From Deinococcus cellulosilyticus NBRC 106333 = KACC 11606 (GTDB lineage Bacteria > Deinococcota > Deinococci > Deinococcales > Deinococcaceae), in the NCBI RefSeq assembly GCF_007990775.1, contig NZ_BJXB01000022.1, positions 37,631-101,630 of the forward strand: DNA of 64,000 nt, in the 5' to 3' direction. A program made the translations under genes and the position numbers. Below the pieces are notes generated by a model. It worked only from the letters and a program-made list of their open reading frames with translations. It did not search any database and was not told where the DNA came from. Positions 23,655-32,775 of this stretch are shown piece after piece (the stretch's first letter is position 1; each line of letters begins with the position of its first letter).

Positions 23655-24491
23655 TCAATATTCGCCTTTCTGGATGTCCCGATGGTCTTTCAGCTGCGGA
23701 TTGTATGCCTCAAGGTCTGCCATCAGGGTTTCTGTGATGGTCACACTGCGGTGACGTCCTCCGGTGCAACCTATGGCAACGGTGTAAGCCCTGCGGCCTG
23801 CCTTTTCAGCAAGGTCCAGGGTACTCTTGAGAAAATGCACCAGTGTCTCGTAGTAGGCCCGGGCCTCTGGTGTGAACACATACTTGCGCACCCCTTCATC
23901 CAGACCCGTCATGGGACGCAACTGGGGGTCATAAAAGGGGTTGGGAAGACCTCGCACATCCAGCACCAGATCTGCATCTCTGGGGACCCCGTGTTTGAAC
24001 CCAAAGGAAAACAGGCGCAGGGTGAATTTGGAGTGAATGCTGAAGATCTGCTCCACTTTGCGGGCCAGCTGTTTTTCACTCAGCTCGGTGGTGTCCACCA
24101 CCAGGTCTGCTGCTTCACGCAGGCAGGCCAGCATTTCCTTTTCTCGGTGGAAGTCCATCAGGAGGGAGCGTTCCCCGAGCGGGTGCTTGCGACGGGTCAG
24201 GTTGTACCGCTGCAAAAGCACATCTTCAGAAGCCTCCAGGAACAGCACCCGGGCATTGGAGCGTTTCATAAAGTGCTGCAGGTGGTTTTCGAGGTTGTCC
24301 AGAAAAGCCCACATGCGGGCGTCAACGGTGAATGCGTATTTTTGAATGCCGTGTCCGAGGGCCTGATCGAACATCCGGTCCCACAGGTCGGGCACCAGGT
24401 TGTCCATCACGAAAAATCCGGCTTCCTCCAGGGCTTTGAGGGCCGTGTTTTTACCCGAGCCCGAGAGTCCAGAGATGATCACCACTTCCAT
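23655..24491 (-). CDS. rapZ: RapZ/YvcJ-type nucleotide-binding protein
   Basis: 278 aa. P-loop region GLSGSGKNTALKALEEAGF, DNLVPDLW, the middle domain with TRRKHPLGE, then the C-terminal RapZ domain with FSFGFKHGVPRDADLVLDVRGLPNP and AIGCTGGRHRSVTI. RapZ proteins bind GlcN6P or RNA in enterobacteria and nucleotides in Bacillus. The residue after the P-loop Lys is Asn (GKN-T), where Ser/Thr is normal. Start ATG 24491 is supported by TAAACT 7 nt upstream; an ATG six codons earlier overlaps that promoter. Confidence 0.9.
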   Translation of the reverse strand: MEVVIISGLSGSGKNTALKALEEAGFFVMDNLVPDLWDRMFDQALGHGIQKYAFTVDARMWAFLDNLENHLQHFMKRSNARVLFLEASEDVLLQRYNLTRRKHPLGERSLLMDFHREKEMLACLREAADLVVDTTELSEKQLARKVEQIFSIHSKFTLRLFSFGFKHGVPRDADLVLDVRGLPNPFYDPQLRPMTGLDEGVRKYVFTPEARAYYETLVHFLKSTLDLAEKAGRRAYTVAIGCTGGRHRSVTITETLMADLEAYNPQLKDHRDIQKGEY

Positions 24492-24693
24492 AACAGGTAG
24501 TTTACCCATTTTTGGTCATCGCCGCTGTAAAGATTTGCTTGCAGATGGGGGTCAGAAGTTCATGCATTGTGGCTGCAGAGTGTAATGCCCTGTACACACC
24601 TTCAGTTTTCTTAGCTGTTTCACAACCTGTTTGTAAGACAGGCAGGATATAATTTGCAGAAATGATGACAGTTGCTTTCATGGAAAGGCCCCT

Positions 24694-25371
24694 ATGATGA
24701 GACACATGTTACAGGTGGCTGTGTTGTCGCTGAGTGGCATGCTGCTGTTTGGCTGTGCTCCGCAACAGACCGCTCCTGACCCGGGCAAAGTTGCTGTAAC
24801 CGTCACCACCACCAAGGCCTCTTTCTATCCCCACGAACTGGGGTTGCAGTGGGAATATCTGCTGACCGATGACCGTCTGGATGCTCCCACGTACCGCCTC
24901 TCTGTGGAAGGGGGAACCCTTTTCGGAGACCAGGCCACCACCCGTTTTCTGCTGACGGGCAGAGGAACACAAAGGGAGTATTTCCGCACCTACGATGACA
25001 CTGGAGTCTACCTGCATGGGATGACTGTTCCAGGCGCAAAGATCACCCTCGTTCCAGCGTTGCGGGAGTATCCTGGAACGAATGACTGGAAAGTCGGTGT
25101 CACCTGGTCAGGCAAAACCCAGATCACCCTTTTTGATGACAAGGAAGTCCGGGAACGCCTGAACGTGGATTACAAGTACACCGTCCTTGAGCAGCGCACC
25201 GTTACCCTCAACACCAGCAACCGCACCTACCAGGTGTGGGTCATCAACCGCCAGATGATGGGAGCCAAGGACATTCTTCCCGAGTCCAAGGAGTTCTATT
25301 TTGTACCGTATATCGGAGAAGTGCTCACTCCGGACGGCTTTGTGATCAAGAGCACCACTGCGGGCAGATGA
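24694..25371 (+). CDS. Lipoprotein of unknown function, 225 aa
   Basis: Lipobox LLFGC near residue 21 after a hydrophobic signal, then a Pro/Thr linker and a beta-rich domain with many Tyr, Thr and Arg (LGLQWEYLLTDD, TRFLLTGRGTQREYF). No family recognised. Ribosome site GGAAAGG before ATG 24694. A TATAAT (24648-24653) lies upstream, with the inverted repeat CCTGT-ACAGG (24627-24643) beside it. The dxs gene follows after 22 bp, so the two likely share a transcript. Confidence 0.75.
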   Translation: MMRHMLQVAVLSLSGMLLFGCAPQQTAPDPGKVAVTVTTTKASFYPHELGLQWEYLLTDDRLDAPTYRLSVEGGTLFGDQATTRFLLTGRGTQREYFRTYDDTGVYLHGMTVPGAKITLVPALREYPGTNDWKVGVTWSGKTQITLFDDKEVRERLNVDYKYTVLEQRTVTLNTSNRTYQVWVINRQMMGAKDILPESKEFYFVPYIGEVLTPDGFVIKSTTAGR

Positions 25372-25393
25372 AGTTGCCCGGAAAGGACCGAAC

Positions 25394-27253
25394 GTGTTGC
25401 TGGATCGCATCAATGGCCCCGAGGATCTGAAAAACCTCACCCGAGAAGAACTGTCCCAGGTGGCTCAGGAGCTGCGCCAGGAAATCATCCAGGTCTGTGC
25501 TGAATCAGGAGGTCACCTGGCTTCCAGTCTGGGGGCAGTGGAACTCATCACTGCGCTGCACCATGTCTTTGACAGCCCTCGTGATCGCCTGCTGTTCGAT
25601 GTGGGACACCAGGCTTACGCCCACAAAATCCTGACCGGCAGACGCAAGCAGATGCCCACCATCCGCAAGGAGGGCGGCCTGTCTGGATTCACCAAAGTCA
25701 GTGAGTCCGAGCATGACGCCATCACCGTTGGGCACGCCAGCACCAGTCTCGCCAATGCCCTGGGCATGGCTTTTGCCAGAGATGCTCTGGGCCAGAATTA
25801 CAACATTGTTGCTGTGATCGGAGATGGAAGCCTCACCGGTGGCATGGCGCTCGCTGCCATCAACCAGATCGGGTATCAGCAGAAACGCATGCTGATCATT
25901 CTCAACGACAATGAGATGAGCATCTCCGAGAACGTGGGGGCACTCAACCGCTACATGCGCACCCTGCAAATCCAGCGCTGGTTCCAGGACGTGGAGGATG
26001 CAGGCAAGAAGGCCCTGCAAGCTTTCAGTCGGCCCCTGGCCCAGATGGTGTCCCGTGCCAAGGACAGTGCCAGAAACTTCTTTGATCCGGCCTCAGACAA
26101 TCCGTTCAAAGCCATGAATGTGCGTTATGTGGGTCCCATCGATGGGCACGATCTCGGTCAACTGGTGTATGTGCTCTCCAAGATCAAGGACCTGGAAGGT
26201 CCCACCATGCTGCATGTGGTCACCAAGAAGGGCAAGGGTCTGGAGTACGCCGAGAAGGACCCCATCAAGTGGCACGGGGCTGTTCCCCATGATCCCAAAA
26301 CGGGAACTGCACCGGCCAGCAAGGGGTACAGCTGGTCCAGTGCTTTTGGCGACGCCATGATTGAACTGGCGAAAGAGGACCCCAGGCTTTTCGTGATCAC
26401 CCCTGCCATGCGTGAGGGCTCTGGTCTGGTCAAATACAGCCAGACCCACCCGCACCGCTATACCGACGTGGGCATTGCAGAGGATGTCGCAGTGACCGTT
26501 GGTGCAGGGATGGCCTTGCAGGGCCTGAAACCCGTGGTTGCCATTTACAGCACCTTCCTGCAGCGGGGCTTCGATCAGGTCCTGCATGATGTGGCCATTG
26601 AGAACCTTCCGGTGATCTTCGCCATTGACCGTGGGGGCATGGTGGGTGCAGATGGAGCAACGCACCATGGGGTGTTTGACATCGCCTACCTGAGAAGCAT
26701 CCCCAACATGTCCATCGCTTTACCAAAAGACACCAGTGAAATGCGGGCCATGTTCAGGGGAGCCCTCAAACATGGGGGCCCGGTGGCCATCCGTTACCCC
26801 AGAGGCAACACGGATCAGGTCGCAGAAGGCACCTGGCCTGAGATGGAGTGGGGAAGCTGGGAGTGGCTGAACCCCAGCGAAGACGTGGTGATCCTGGCTG
26901 GAGGCAAGGCCCTGGAATATGCCCGCAAGGCCGTCAAAGACCTGCCGGGTGTGGGCCTGGTCAATGCGCGCTTTGTGAAGCCCCTTGACCACAACATGCT
27001 GGAGTCCATTGGACGCACTGCACGGGCCATCATCACTGTGGAAGACCACCAGAAGATGGGGGGCTTCGGTTCTGCTGTTCTGGAATTCCTGGCCGAGCGT
27101 GGCCTGACCCCGAAAGTGCGGGTTCTGGGCATCCCAGACCAGTTCTTTGACCACGCGGAGGTCTCATCCATCCATGCGCAGGCCGGAATTGATGCCCAGG
27201 CCATCCGCACCGTGCTGGCTGAACTGGGTGTAGATGTTCCCATCGAGATCTGA
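25394..27253 (+). CDS. dxs: 1-deoxy-D-xylulose-5-phosphate synthase
   Basis: 619 aa TPP-dependent enzyme joining pyruvate and glyceraldehyde-3-phosphate, first step of the MEP isoprenoid pathway (carotenoids, quinones). Motifs: LLFDVGHQAYAHK, VGHASTSLANALGMA, the TPP motif GDGSLTGGMALAAIN, VTKKGKGLEYAE and the catalytic Glu in GIAEDVAVTVGAGMA; transketolase C-terminal domain complete. Start is GTG 25394 (a TTG directly follows), with GAAAGG upstream. In an operon with the preceding lipoprotein; ends at a strong terminator. Confidence 0.96.
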   Translation: MLLDRINGPEDLKNLTREELSQVAQELRQEIIQVCAESGGHLASSLGAVELITALHHVFDSPRDRLLFDVGHQAYAHKILTGRRKQMPTIRKEGGLSGFTKVSESEHDAITVGHASTSLANALGMAFARDALGQNYNIVAVIGDGSLTGGMALAAINQIGYQQKRMLIILNDNEMSISENVGALNRYMRTLQIQRWFQDVEDAGKKALQAFSRPLAQMVSRAKDSARNFFDPASDNPFKAMNVRYVGPIDGHDLGQLVYVLSKIKDLEGPTMLHVVTKKGKGLEYAEKDPIKWHGAVPHDPKTGTAPASKGYSWSSAFGDAMIELAKEDPRLFVITPAMREGSGLVKYSQTHPHRYTDVGIAEDVAVTVGAGMALQGLKPVVAIYSTFLQRGFDQVLHDVAIENLPVIFAIDRGGMVGADGATHHGVFDIAYLRSIPNMSIALPKDTSEMRAMFRGALKHGGPVAIRYPRGNTDQVAEGTWPEMEWGSWEWLNPSEDVVILAGGKALEYARKAVKDLPGVGLVNARFVKPLDHNMLESIGRTARAIITVEDHQKMGGFGSAVLEFLAERGLTPKVRVLGIPDQFFDHAEVSSIHAQAGIDAQAIRTVLAELGVDVPIEI

Positions 27254-27343
27254 AAGCGCTTCTGGGTGCATCAGGGAGAAAACCCCTGGTTTTTGGCACC
27301 AGAATGGTGTACTTTTGAGAGTGTAACCAATCCTAAAATCTTC

Positions 27344-27377
27344 AGAGAAACGGGCCTCAAAGCCCGTTTCTCTTTTT
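27344..27377 (+). terminator. dxs terminator
   Basis: A perfect 12-bp stem, AGAGAAACGGGC / GCCCGTTTCTCT, has a 6-nt loop and T-run. Confidence 0.92.
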
Positions 27378-27772
27378 CCATGCAAAAAAATCCATTTGTG
27401 AAAATCAGAACAAAGCACAAAAATCCGGTCTTATGTTTTGAGGTTTGACATCAGGGTTACAGAAATTCAGGTGTCGATCAGGCATTCCTCTGCAAACAAC
27501 TCTGGCAGGTTTATAGGGCTTTACAAAGAGAGTTACTTTTGAGCCCACTTATTGCCTTAGATTCCACAATTTTTTCACCAAATTCTTAATCCAAAAAAAT
27601 GCTGTTTCACAAACGATTAAGGCCAATATTTTCATTACAAATTTGCATTTTGATGACTCGATGTGTAGCATAAACCTACCATTTGACCAGACCAAAACCC
27701 CCATGGCCCCCAAAAAGGCCCTTTTTGGCTCTGACAATTGCTGAAACTGCCCATTTTCTCTGGAGGAGAGCC
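27378..27772. other. AT-rich intergenic region upstream of glgP
   Basis: About 395 bp without a gene, clearly more AT-rich than its surroundings between about 27380 and 27680. Near its end sits the inverted repeat CCAAAAAGG / CCTTTTTGG (27712-27730), about 45 bp before the glgP start, which could act in attenuation. No convincing -35/-10 pair was fixed; an AT-rich UP-type promoter region is the simplest reading. Confidence 0.5.
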
Positions 27773-30310
27773 ATGAACACCCTGACCAAAGTCACCGTGA
27801 TGCCCAGTCTGCCCAAACGCATCGAGCGTCTGCAGGACCTGGCCTACAACCTTTACTGGTCCTGGACGCCCAGAGCACAGGAACTCTACCGTGATCTCAA
27901 CCCCGAGATCTGGGAGCGTTACCACAACAACCCCGTGCGCACCCTCATTGAGATCAGCCAGAAAGACATCCAGGCTGTCCTCAAAGATCCTGAATTCTTA
28001 GAGCGTTACGACCAGGTCATCCGTGAATTTGATGCTTATATGAAGCAGAAGAAGACCTGGTACTCCAAACAGAAACAGAAACTGAGTGGCAAGGTCGCCT
28101 ACTTCAGTGCAGAGTTCGCCTACGCAGAGAGCCTCCCCATCTACTCTGGTGGTCTGGGTGTGCTTGCCGGGGACCACTGCAAGAGTGCCTCCGATGTGGG
28201 TCTGCCTTTCGTGGGCGTGGGCCTGCTGTATCACCAGGGCTACTTCACCCAGCTGCTGGACAAAGACGGCTGGCAGCAGGAACGTTACGACGAGCAGAAC
28301 CTCTCGACCCTTCCCATCGAACTGGCCCGCAAAGATGGCCGTGAACTGCGCGTTCATGTAGACATCCTGGGCAGAGACGTGCAATCCCGCGTGTGGATTC
28401 TGCAGGTGGGCCGCATCAAGGTGTACCTGCTGGACACCAACGTTCCCGAAAACTCCCCCGAAGACCGCAACCTGACCGCCCGTCTGTACGGCGGCAACCA
28501 GGAGATGCGCATCGCTCAGGAAATGATTCTGGGCATCGGCGGGGTGCGTGCCCTGCGTGCCCTCGGTGAGAACATCGCCATCTGGCACATGAACGAAGGT
28601 CACGCTGCCTTCCTGGGCCTCGAGCGAGTGCGTGAATACGAGCAGCAACTCGGAATCTCCTTCCGTGAAGCTGTGGAACTGGCCGCTGCCAGCACCCTCT
28701 TCACCACCCACACCCCTGTGCCTGCCGGAAACGACGCCTTCCCCATGGACCTGATTGACCGCTACCTGGGAAGCTGGTACAGCACCCTGAACGTCAGCCG
28801 TGAAGAGTTCCAGGAACTGGCCCGCCACGACCAGCCCTGGGGACCCACCTTCAGCATGACCGTGCTTGCCCTCAAGCTGTCCCGCGCAGCCAACGGCGTG
28901 TCTGCCCTGCACGGCGAAGTCTCCAGAAAAATGTGGAATTTCCTGTACCCTGGCGCACACCACACCGAAGTGCCCATCGGCCACGTCACCAACGGTGCGC
29001 ACACCCTGACCTTCCTGGCTCAGGAACTGCGCGACCTGTTCGACCAGTACCTTGCAGAAGACTGGAAAGAACGCGTGCACGAAAAAGAAATCTGGCAGGA
29101 CCTTGATAAAATTCCTGACACCGAATTCAACCAGGCCCTGCACGACCTGAAGAAGAAAATGGCCCACTTTGTGCGCCAGCGCCTGAAGCGCCAGTACCTG
29201 CGTCACGGGGCCAGTGCAGCCCGGGTGGCCAGTGCCGAGCAGGTGCTCGACACCCACACCCTGACCATCGGCTTTGCCCGCCGTTTTGCCACCTACAAGC
29301 GTGCCACCCTGCTGTTCCGCGACATTGAGCGCCTCAAGCGCATCGTGAACGACCCCGAGCGCCCTGTGCAGTTCGTGTTCGCAGGTAAAGCCCACCCTGC
29401 CGACAACCCCGGCAAGGAGTTCATCCAGCAGATCTACCGTTACGCCCAGGACCCCGACCTCAAGGGCAAGATCGTGATCATCGAGAACTACGACATGGAA
29501 GTGGCCCGTCACCTGGTGCAAGGTGTGGATGTGTGGCTGAACAACCCCCGTCGCCCCCTGGAAGCTTCCGGAACCTCCGGCATGAAGGCCTCCTTCAACG
29601 GCAGCCCCAACCTTTCCATTCTGGACGGCTGGTGGGTGGAAGGCTTCGACGACAAGAACACCAACGGCTGGGCCATCGGTGAGGAGCGCGAGTACGAAAA
29701 CCTCGACGTTCAGGACGATGCGGACGCCTACAGCCTGTATGACCTGCTGGAAAACCAGATCGTGCCCCTGTACTACGAGCGTGACGACTCCAAGATGCGC
29801 CACAAGTGGATGAACATTGCCCGTCAGGCCATCAAGTCCGTGGCACCTCAATTCAGCATGGCCCGTCAGGTGATCGATTACACCAAACAGTACTACCAGA
29901 CCCTCGATGCCCGTGCCCAGGTGATTTCCCGCGAAGACCTGAAAGCCGTACGCCACATCGCTGGCTGGAAGAACTGGGTGCGCCAGCAGTGGAGCAGGCT
30001 GCATGTGGAAGCCTTCAGTGAGCTCCCCGAGCAGGCCAAACCCGGGGACACTGTGAAGGTCTACGTGCGGGTGCAGACTGCAGGCATTGACCCCAACACC
30101 CTGCGTGTGGAAGGTGTCATCCGCCGCCAGAGCGATGATGTTCGCACCTTTGGCATCCTCACCCTGCAAAGCAGCCACGATGGCTGGGCCGAATACGCTG
30201 GCGAAGTGGCCCTCCCCGAGAGCGGCACCTTCGAAGTGGGCGCACGGGTGATCCCCTACGTCTCTGAACTCAGCACACCACTGGAACTCGGCCTGATTCG
30301 CTGGGCCTGA
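27773..30310 (+). CDS. glgP: Alpha-glucan phosphorylase (DUF3417 type)
   Basis: 845 aa glycogen/maltodextrin phosphorylase releasing glucose-1-phosphate. The N-terminal DUF3417 domain (LQDLAYNLYWSWTPRAQELY) is typical of the short Thermus/actinobacterial class. Then AYFSAEFAYAESLPIYSGGLGVLAGDH, WHMNEGHAAFL, TTHTPVPAGND, and the PLP lysine in GTSGMKASFNG. A C-terminal beta domain follows (VKVYVRVQTAGIDPNTLRV). Start ATG 27773 follows the strong site GGAGGAGAG; the frame is open upstream, but with low-complexity translation. Confidence 0.96.
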   Translation: MNTLTKVTVMPSLPKRIERLQDLAYNLYWSWTPRAQELYRDLNPEIWERYHNNPVRTLIEISQKDIQAVLKDPEFLERYDQVIREFDAYMKQKKTWYSKQKQKLSGKVAYFSAEFAYAESLPIYSGGLGVLAGDHCKSASDVGLPFVGVGLLYHQGYFTQLLDKDGWQQERYDEQNLSTLPIELARKDGRELRVHVDILGRDVQSRVWILQVGRIKVYLLDTNVPENSPEDRNLTARLYGGNQEMRIAQEMILGIGGVRALRALGENIAIWHMNEGHAAFLGLERVREYEQQLGISFREAVELAAASTLFTTHTPVPAGNDAFPMDLIDRYLGSWYSTLNVSREEFQELARHDQPWGPTFSMTVLALKLSRAANGVSALHGEVSRKMWNFLYPGAHHTEVPIGHVTNGAHTLTFLAQELRDLFDQYLAEDWKERVHEKEIWQDLDKIPDTEFNQALHDLKKKMAHFVRQRLKRQYLRHGASAARVASAEQVLDTHTLTIGFARRFATYKRATLLFRDIERLKRIVNDPERPVQFVFAGKAHPADNPGKEFIQQIYRYAQDPDLKGKIVIIENYDMEVARHLVQGVDVWLNNPRRPLEASGTSGMKASFNGSPNLSILDGWWVEGFDDKNTNGWAIGEEREYENLDVQDDADAYSLYDLLENQIVPLYYERDDSKMRHKWMNIARQAIKSVAPQFSMARQVIDYTKQYYQTLDARAQVISREDLKAVRHIAGWKNWVRQQWSRLHVEAFSELPEQAKPGDTVKVYVRVQTAGIDPNTLRVEGVIRRQSDDVRTFGILTLQSSHDGWAEYAGEVALPESGTFEVGARVIPYVSELSTPLELGLIRWA

Positions 30311-30322
30311 TCCTGAATCCCT

Positions 30323-30344
30323 GGAGGGGGAAATTTCCCCCTCC
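30323..30344. terminator. Palindrome after glgP, possible terminator
   Basis: A perfect palindrome with arms GGAGGGGG / CCCCCTCC around AAATTT, 12 bp after the glgP stop. It lacks a T-run, so terminator strength is uncertain. Confidence 0.5.
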
Positions 30345-30379
30345 TCCTCACAAGGGGTGCTTCTCATTTTCAGTTCTGC

Positions 30380-30412
30380 TAGAATGGAAGCGCTTCAATT
30401 GTGAAGCTTCAC
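30380..30412 (+). promoter_or_regulatory. -10 element with CRE/LacI-like operator and second palindrome
   Basis: TAGAAT (30380-30385) overlaps TGGAAGCGCTTCAA (30385-30398), whose core GAAGCGCTTC is a perfect palindrome resembling a catabolite/LacI-family operator. Three bases later is a perfect 12-bp palindrome, GTGAAGCTTCAC (30401-30412). No good -35. A repressor here would block initiation of the TPR-gene leader. Confidence 0.5.
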
Positions 30413-30453
30413 CTCAATCCTGCACATCAACTCCCTTTCCATCCTTGATCCAA

Positions 30454-30492
30454 CCCGAGTGTGAGCGGCAAATCACACCCGGGCTTTTTTTT
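30454..30492 (+). terminator. Strong terminator in the TPR-gene leader
   Basis: Stem CCCGAGTGTGA / TCACACCCGGG (one mismatch), loop GCGGCAAA, then C and eight T residues. It lies 55 bp before the TPR start and about 70 bp after the TAGAAT/operator, so a transcript from there should end as a short RNA of about 100 nt unless antiterminated. It may also be the end of glgP mRNA. Confidence 0.8.
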
Positions 30493-30547
30493 GCCCTTAC
30501 ACCAATTGGGAGGTGCCTCCTGTTCAAAATCCAGCAGGTCACCGACA

Positions 30548-31276
30548 ATGAACCCTGTGAAGTGGTTTCCTGCTGTTGTGATCCTGACCCTGGGTGTGGC
30601 CTCTGCTGCCACCCTCTCTGATGTGAAAAAGTCTCTGGCTGCCGGACAGGTTCAGCAGACCGTGCAAAACGCCCTGGAGATCAGAACCTCCGAAGCCTAC
30701 ACCCTGGCTGCAGAAGCTCTGGTGCTGAGTGTCCGCAAGCACATTCTGGAAAAGAGCAATGCTCCACTTCTGGAACAGGCAGAAACCTACGCCCGCAAGG
30801 CCATTGAACTTGATCCGCAGAACGCAGCAGCCTACTACCAGCTCTCCAAAGCCCTCGGAGGACAGGCAGTTCTGAAAGGTGCACTGGGAGGACTTGGTGC
30901 TCTGGGGGAGACCCGGGAACTCTTCGAGAAGTCGGTACAACTGAACCCCAACTACGCTCCAGGGCAGGTGGGTCTGGCGATGTGGCATGCCAACGTCATC
31001 AAGTATGGCACCCTCACCGCAGGCCTCTATGGGGGCAAAGAGCAGGAGATTCTGCCCAGGCTTCAGAAAGCTGTGGACCTTGAGCCCCATGTGGTCTCCC
31101 ATGAGCTCAACTATGCCAAAGCCCTGATCATTCTGGCCAACAAGAACAAACGCCTGAAGAGCAAATACCTGCAAGATGCCCGCAAGCACCTGCAGAAAGC
31201 CACCCAGATGCCTGCCCCCACTTACTGGGACAGAGAGGACCGGGAAGAGGCTGTGGGCCTGCTCAGGAGCCTCTGA
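30548..31276 (+). CDS. Secreted TPR-repeat protein, 242 aa
   Basis: Signal peptide (FPAVVILTLGVASAA) followed by TPR-like helices: AETYARKAIELDPQNAAAYY (about residues 80-100), TRELFEKSVQLNPNYAPGQV, RLQKAVDLEPHVVSHELNYA. Proteins of this type scaffold envelope complexes; partner unknown. Start ATG 30548 begins the signal sequence. The region upstream to 30461 is open but contains the terminator, so it is not coding. Envelope-located. Confidence 0.78.
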   Translation: MNPVKWFPAVVILTLGVASAATLSDVKKSLAAGQVQQTVQNALEIRTSEAYTLAAEALVLSVRKHILEKSNAPLLEQAETYARKAIELDPQNAAAYYQLSKALGGQAVLKGALGGLGALGETRELFEKSVQLNPNYAPGQVGLAMWHANVIKYGTLTAGLYGGKEQEILPRLQKAVDLEPHVVSHELNYAKALIILANKNKRLKSKYLQDARKHLQKATQMPAPTYWDREDREEAVGLLRSL

Positions 31277-31376
31277 GCAGAGGGCTGAACAAATCTGTCA
31301 AATCACATCAAGTTGTATACAAAACAGGCCTCCGACCCGTGGCCTGGGATGAGACACGGGTGTAGGCTCAGGGCAT

Positions 31377-32678
31377 ATGCTGCGTGTGCCTGAAGATCCT
31401 GCCCGTCGGACCATGTTCTACTCCCTGCTTGAAGGCAGCTCTGTTCAAATTTTCCTCAACTGGACCACCGGAATTGTGCTGACCGGATTCATGCTGCACC
31501 TGGGGGCCAGACCCAGTGAACTCGCACTTGTGGCCAGTGTGCCTTTTCTGGCCCAGATGATCAGTCCTTTTGCAGCATGGTGGGCGGGCAGGCTCGGAAA
31601 ACGCAAGGACCTGACCTTGCTGACCTCCATCCTTGGGCGTGCCTTGTGGGTTCTGGCAGCCCTGCTTCCCCTGCTCAATGTTCCAGAGGCCTTCAGGCCC
31701 ACTTTTGTGGTCTTGCTGGTGGCAGTTTCCAGTGCCCTTCAGGCAGCAGCAGGAACCCTCTGGCAGGCCTGGATGGGAGATGTGATCCCAGAAGAAGAGC
31801 GGGGCAAATACATGGGCTTCAGGACCGGACTGGTCGGGGTGATCGGGATGCTGGGCAACCTGCTGGCCGGATGGTTGCTGGACCGCCTCCCTGCACCGTA
31901 CAACTTTCAGCTGGTTTTGCTGATTGGGGTGGGTTTTGCCCTGGTGGCTGCATTTTTCCTCAAACAGCACCATGAGCCAGCAGGCAAAGTTCTGAGATTC
32001 AAGCTGCTGGACACTTTTGTTCTGCCTTTGAAGGATCAAAATTTCAGGCGTTACCTGCGCTTCTCTGCTTACTGGATGGTGGCGGTGATGCTGTGCTCGG
32101 GGTTCGTGTTCCCCTACTTCCTGAAGGTAGTCAAAATGAGCTTCACCACCCTGGCCCTGTGGACAGCCCTGGCGAGCATCGCCGCCATGATTCTCACCCC
32201 CCTGTGGGGCGCAGTGGCAGACCGTTGGGGCAACAAACCCGTTCTGGCCATCGGCACTTTTGTGGCCGGAACCCTGATGCCGATCAGCTGGATGCTCGGT
32301 GGGATCACCGGAAACATGGGTTTTCTGTGGGCTGCCGCCATCTTCGATGCCCTGGCCTGGGGGGCCATCAACCCGGCCCTGTTCAATCTGGTGCTTGCCA
32401 GCAGTCCGAACCACACCCGCGCCTCCTATTTCGCCATGTTCAACCTGCTGACCGGATTTGCAGGTTTCCTGGGGGGCATCGTCAGCGGTGCCCTGATGGA
32501 ATGGTTCCCCCACATCTTCGGGGCCACAAATGCCTACCACGCCCTGTTCATTCTGGCAGGGGTATTGCGTGCCTGTGCCTGGATGCTGCTCAGACCCATC
32601 ACCGAGGCCAGGGCCCACCGCACCCGCGACGTGCTCAGGTACATTGGTCAGCACCTGATTCCGGTGCGGAAGTTTTAA
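31377..32678 (+). CDS. MFS transporter
   Basis: 433 aa, about 12 membrane segments. The loop after helix 2 (AWWAGRLGKRKDL) and the related motif in GAVADRWGNKPVL fit the major facilitator fold; WQAWMGDVIPEEERGKYMGFR is the inter-helix signature of an uncharacterised MFS branch. Substrate unknown. The start codon lies 8 nt after a TAGGCT -10-like hexamer without a Shine-Dalgarno. Followed by the convergent ppk gene. Confidence 0.88.
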   Translation: MLRVPEDPARRTMFYSLLEGSSVQIFLNWTTGIVLTGFMLHLGARPSELALVASVPFLAQMISPFAAWWAGRLGKRKDLTLLTSILGRALWVLAALLPLLNVPEAFRPTFVVLLVAVSSALQAAAGTLWQAWMGDVIPEEERGKYMGFRTGLVGVIGMLGNLLAGWLLDRLPAPYNFQLVLLIGVGFALVAAFFLKQHHEPAGKVLRFKLLDTFVLPLKDQNFRRYLRFSAYWMVAVMLCSGFVFPYFLKVVKMSFTTLALWTALASIAAMILTPLWGAVADRWGNKPVLAIGTFVAGTLMPISWMLGGITGNMGFLWAAAIFDALAWGAINPALFNLVLASSPNHTRASYFAMFNLLTGFAGFLGGIVSGALMEWFPHIFGATNAYHALFILAGVLRACAWMLLRPITEARAHRTRDVLRYIGQHLIPVRKF

Positions 32679-32775
32679 AGCATTTGGCAGTGAAACAAGA
32701 GGTTTCCAGCTTGCTGCGTTAATCAGTGAAACTGTAGGGGTGGGCCGGTGGCTCACCCCTGATTCATTTCCCAGT

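Noticed and set aside
27683..27772. Longer glgP frame starting about 30 codons upstream.
   Set aside because: The extension is Pro/Lys-rich, unlike the family, and a strong Shine-Dalgarno marks ATG 27773.
30461..30547. Coding extension of the TPR protein upstream of ATG 30548.
   Set aside because: It would read through the terminator stem and T-run, and the signal peptide begins at 30548.
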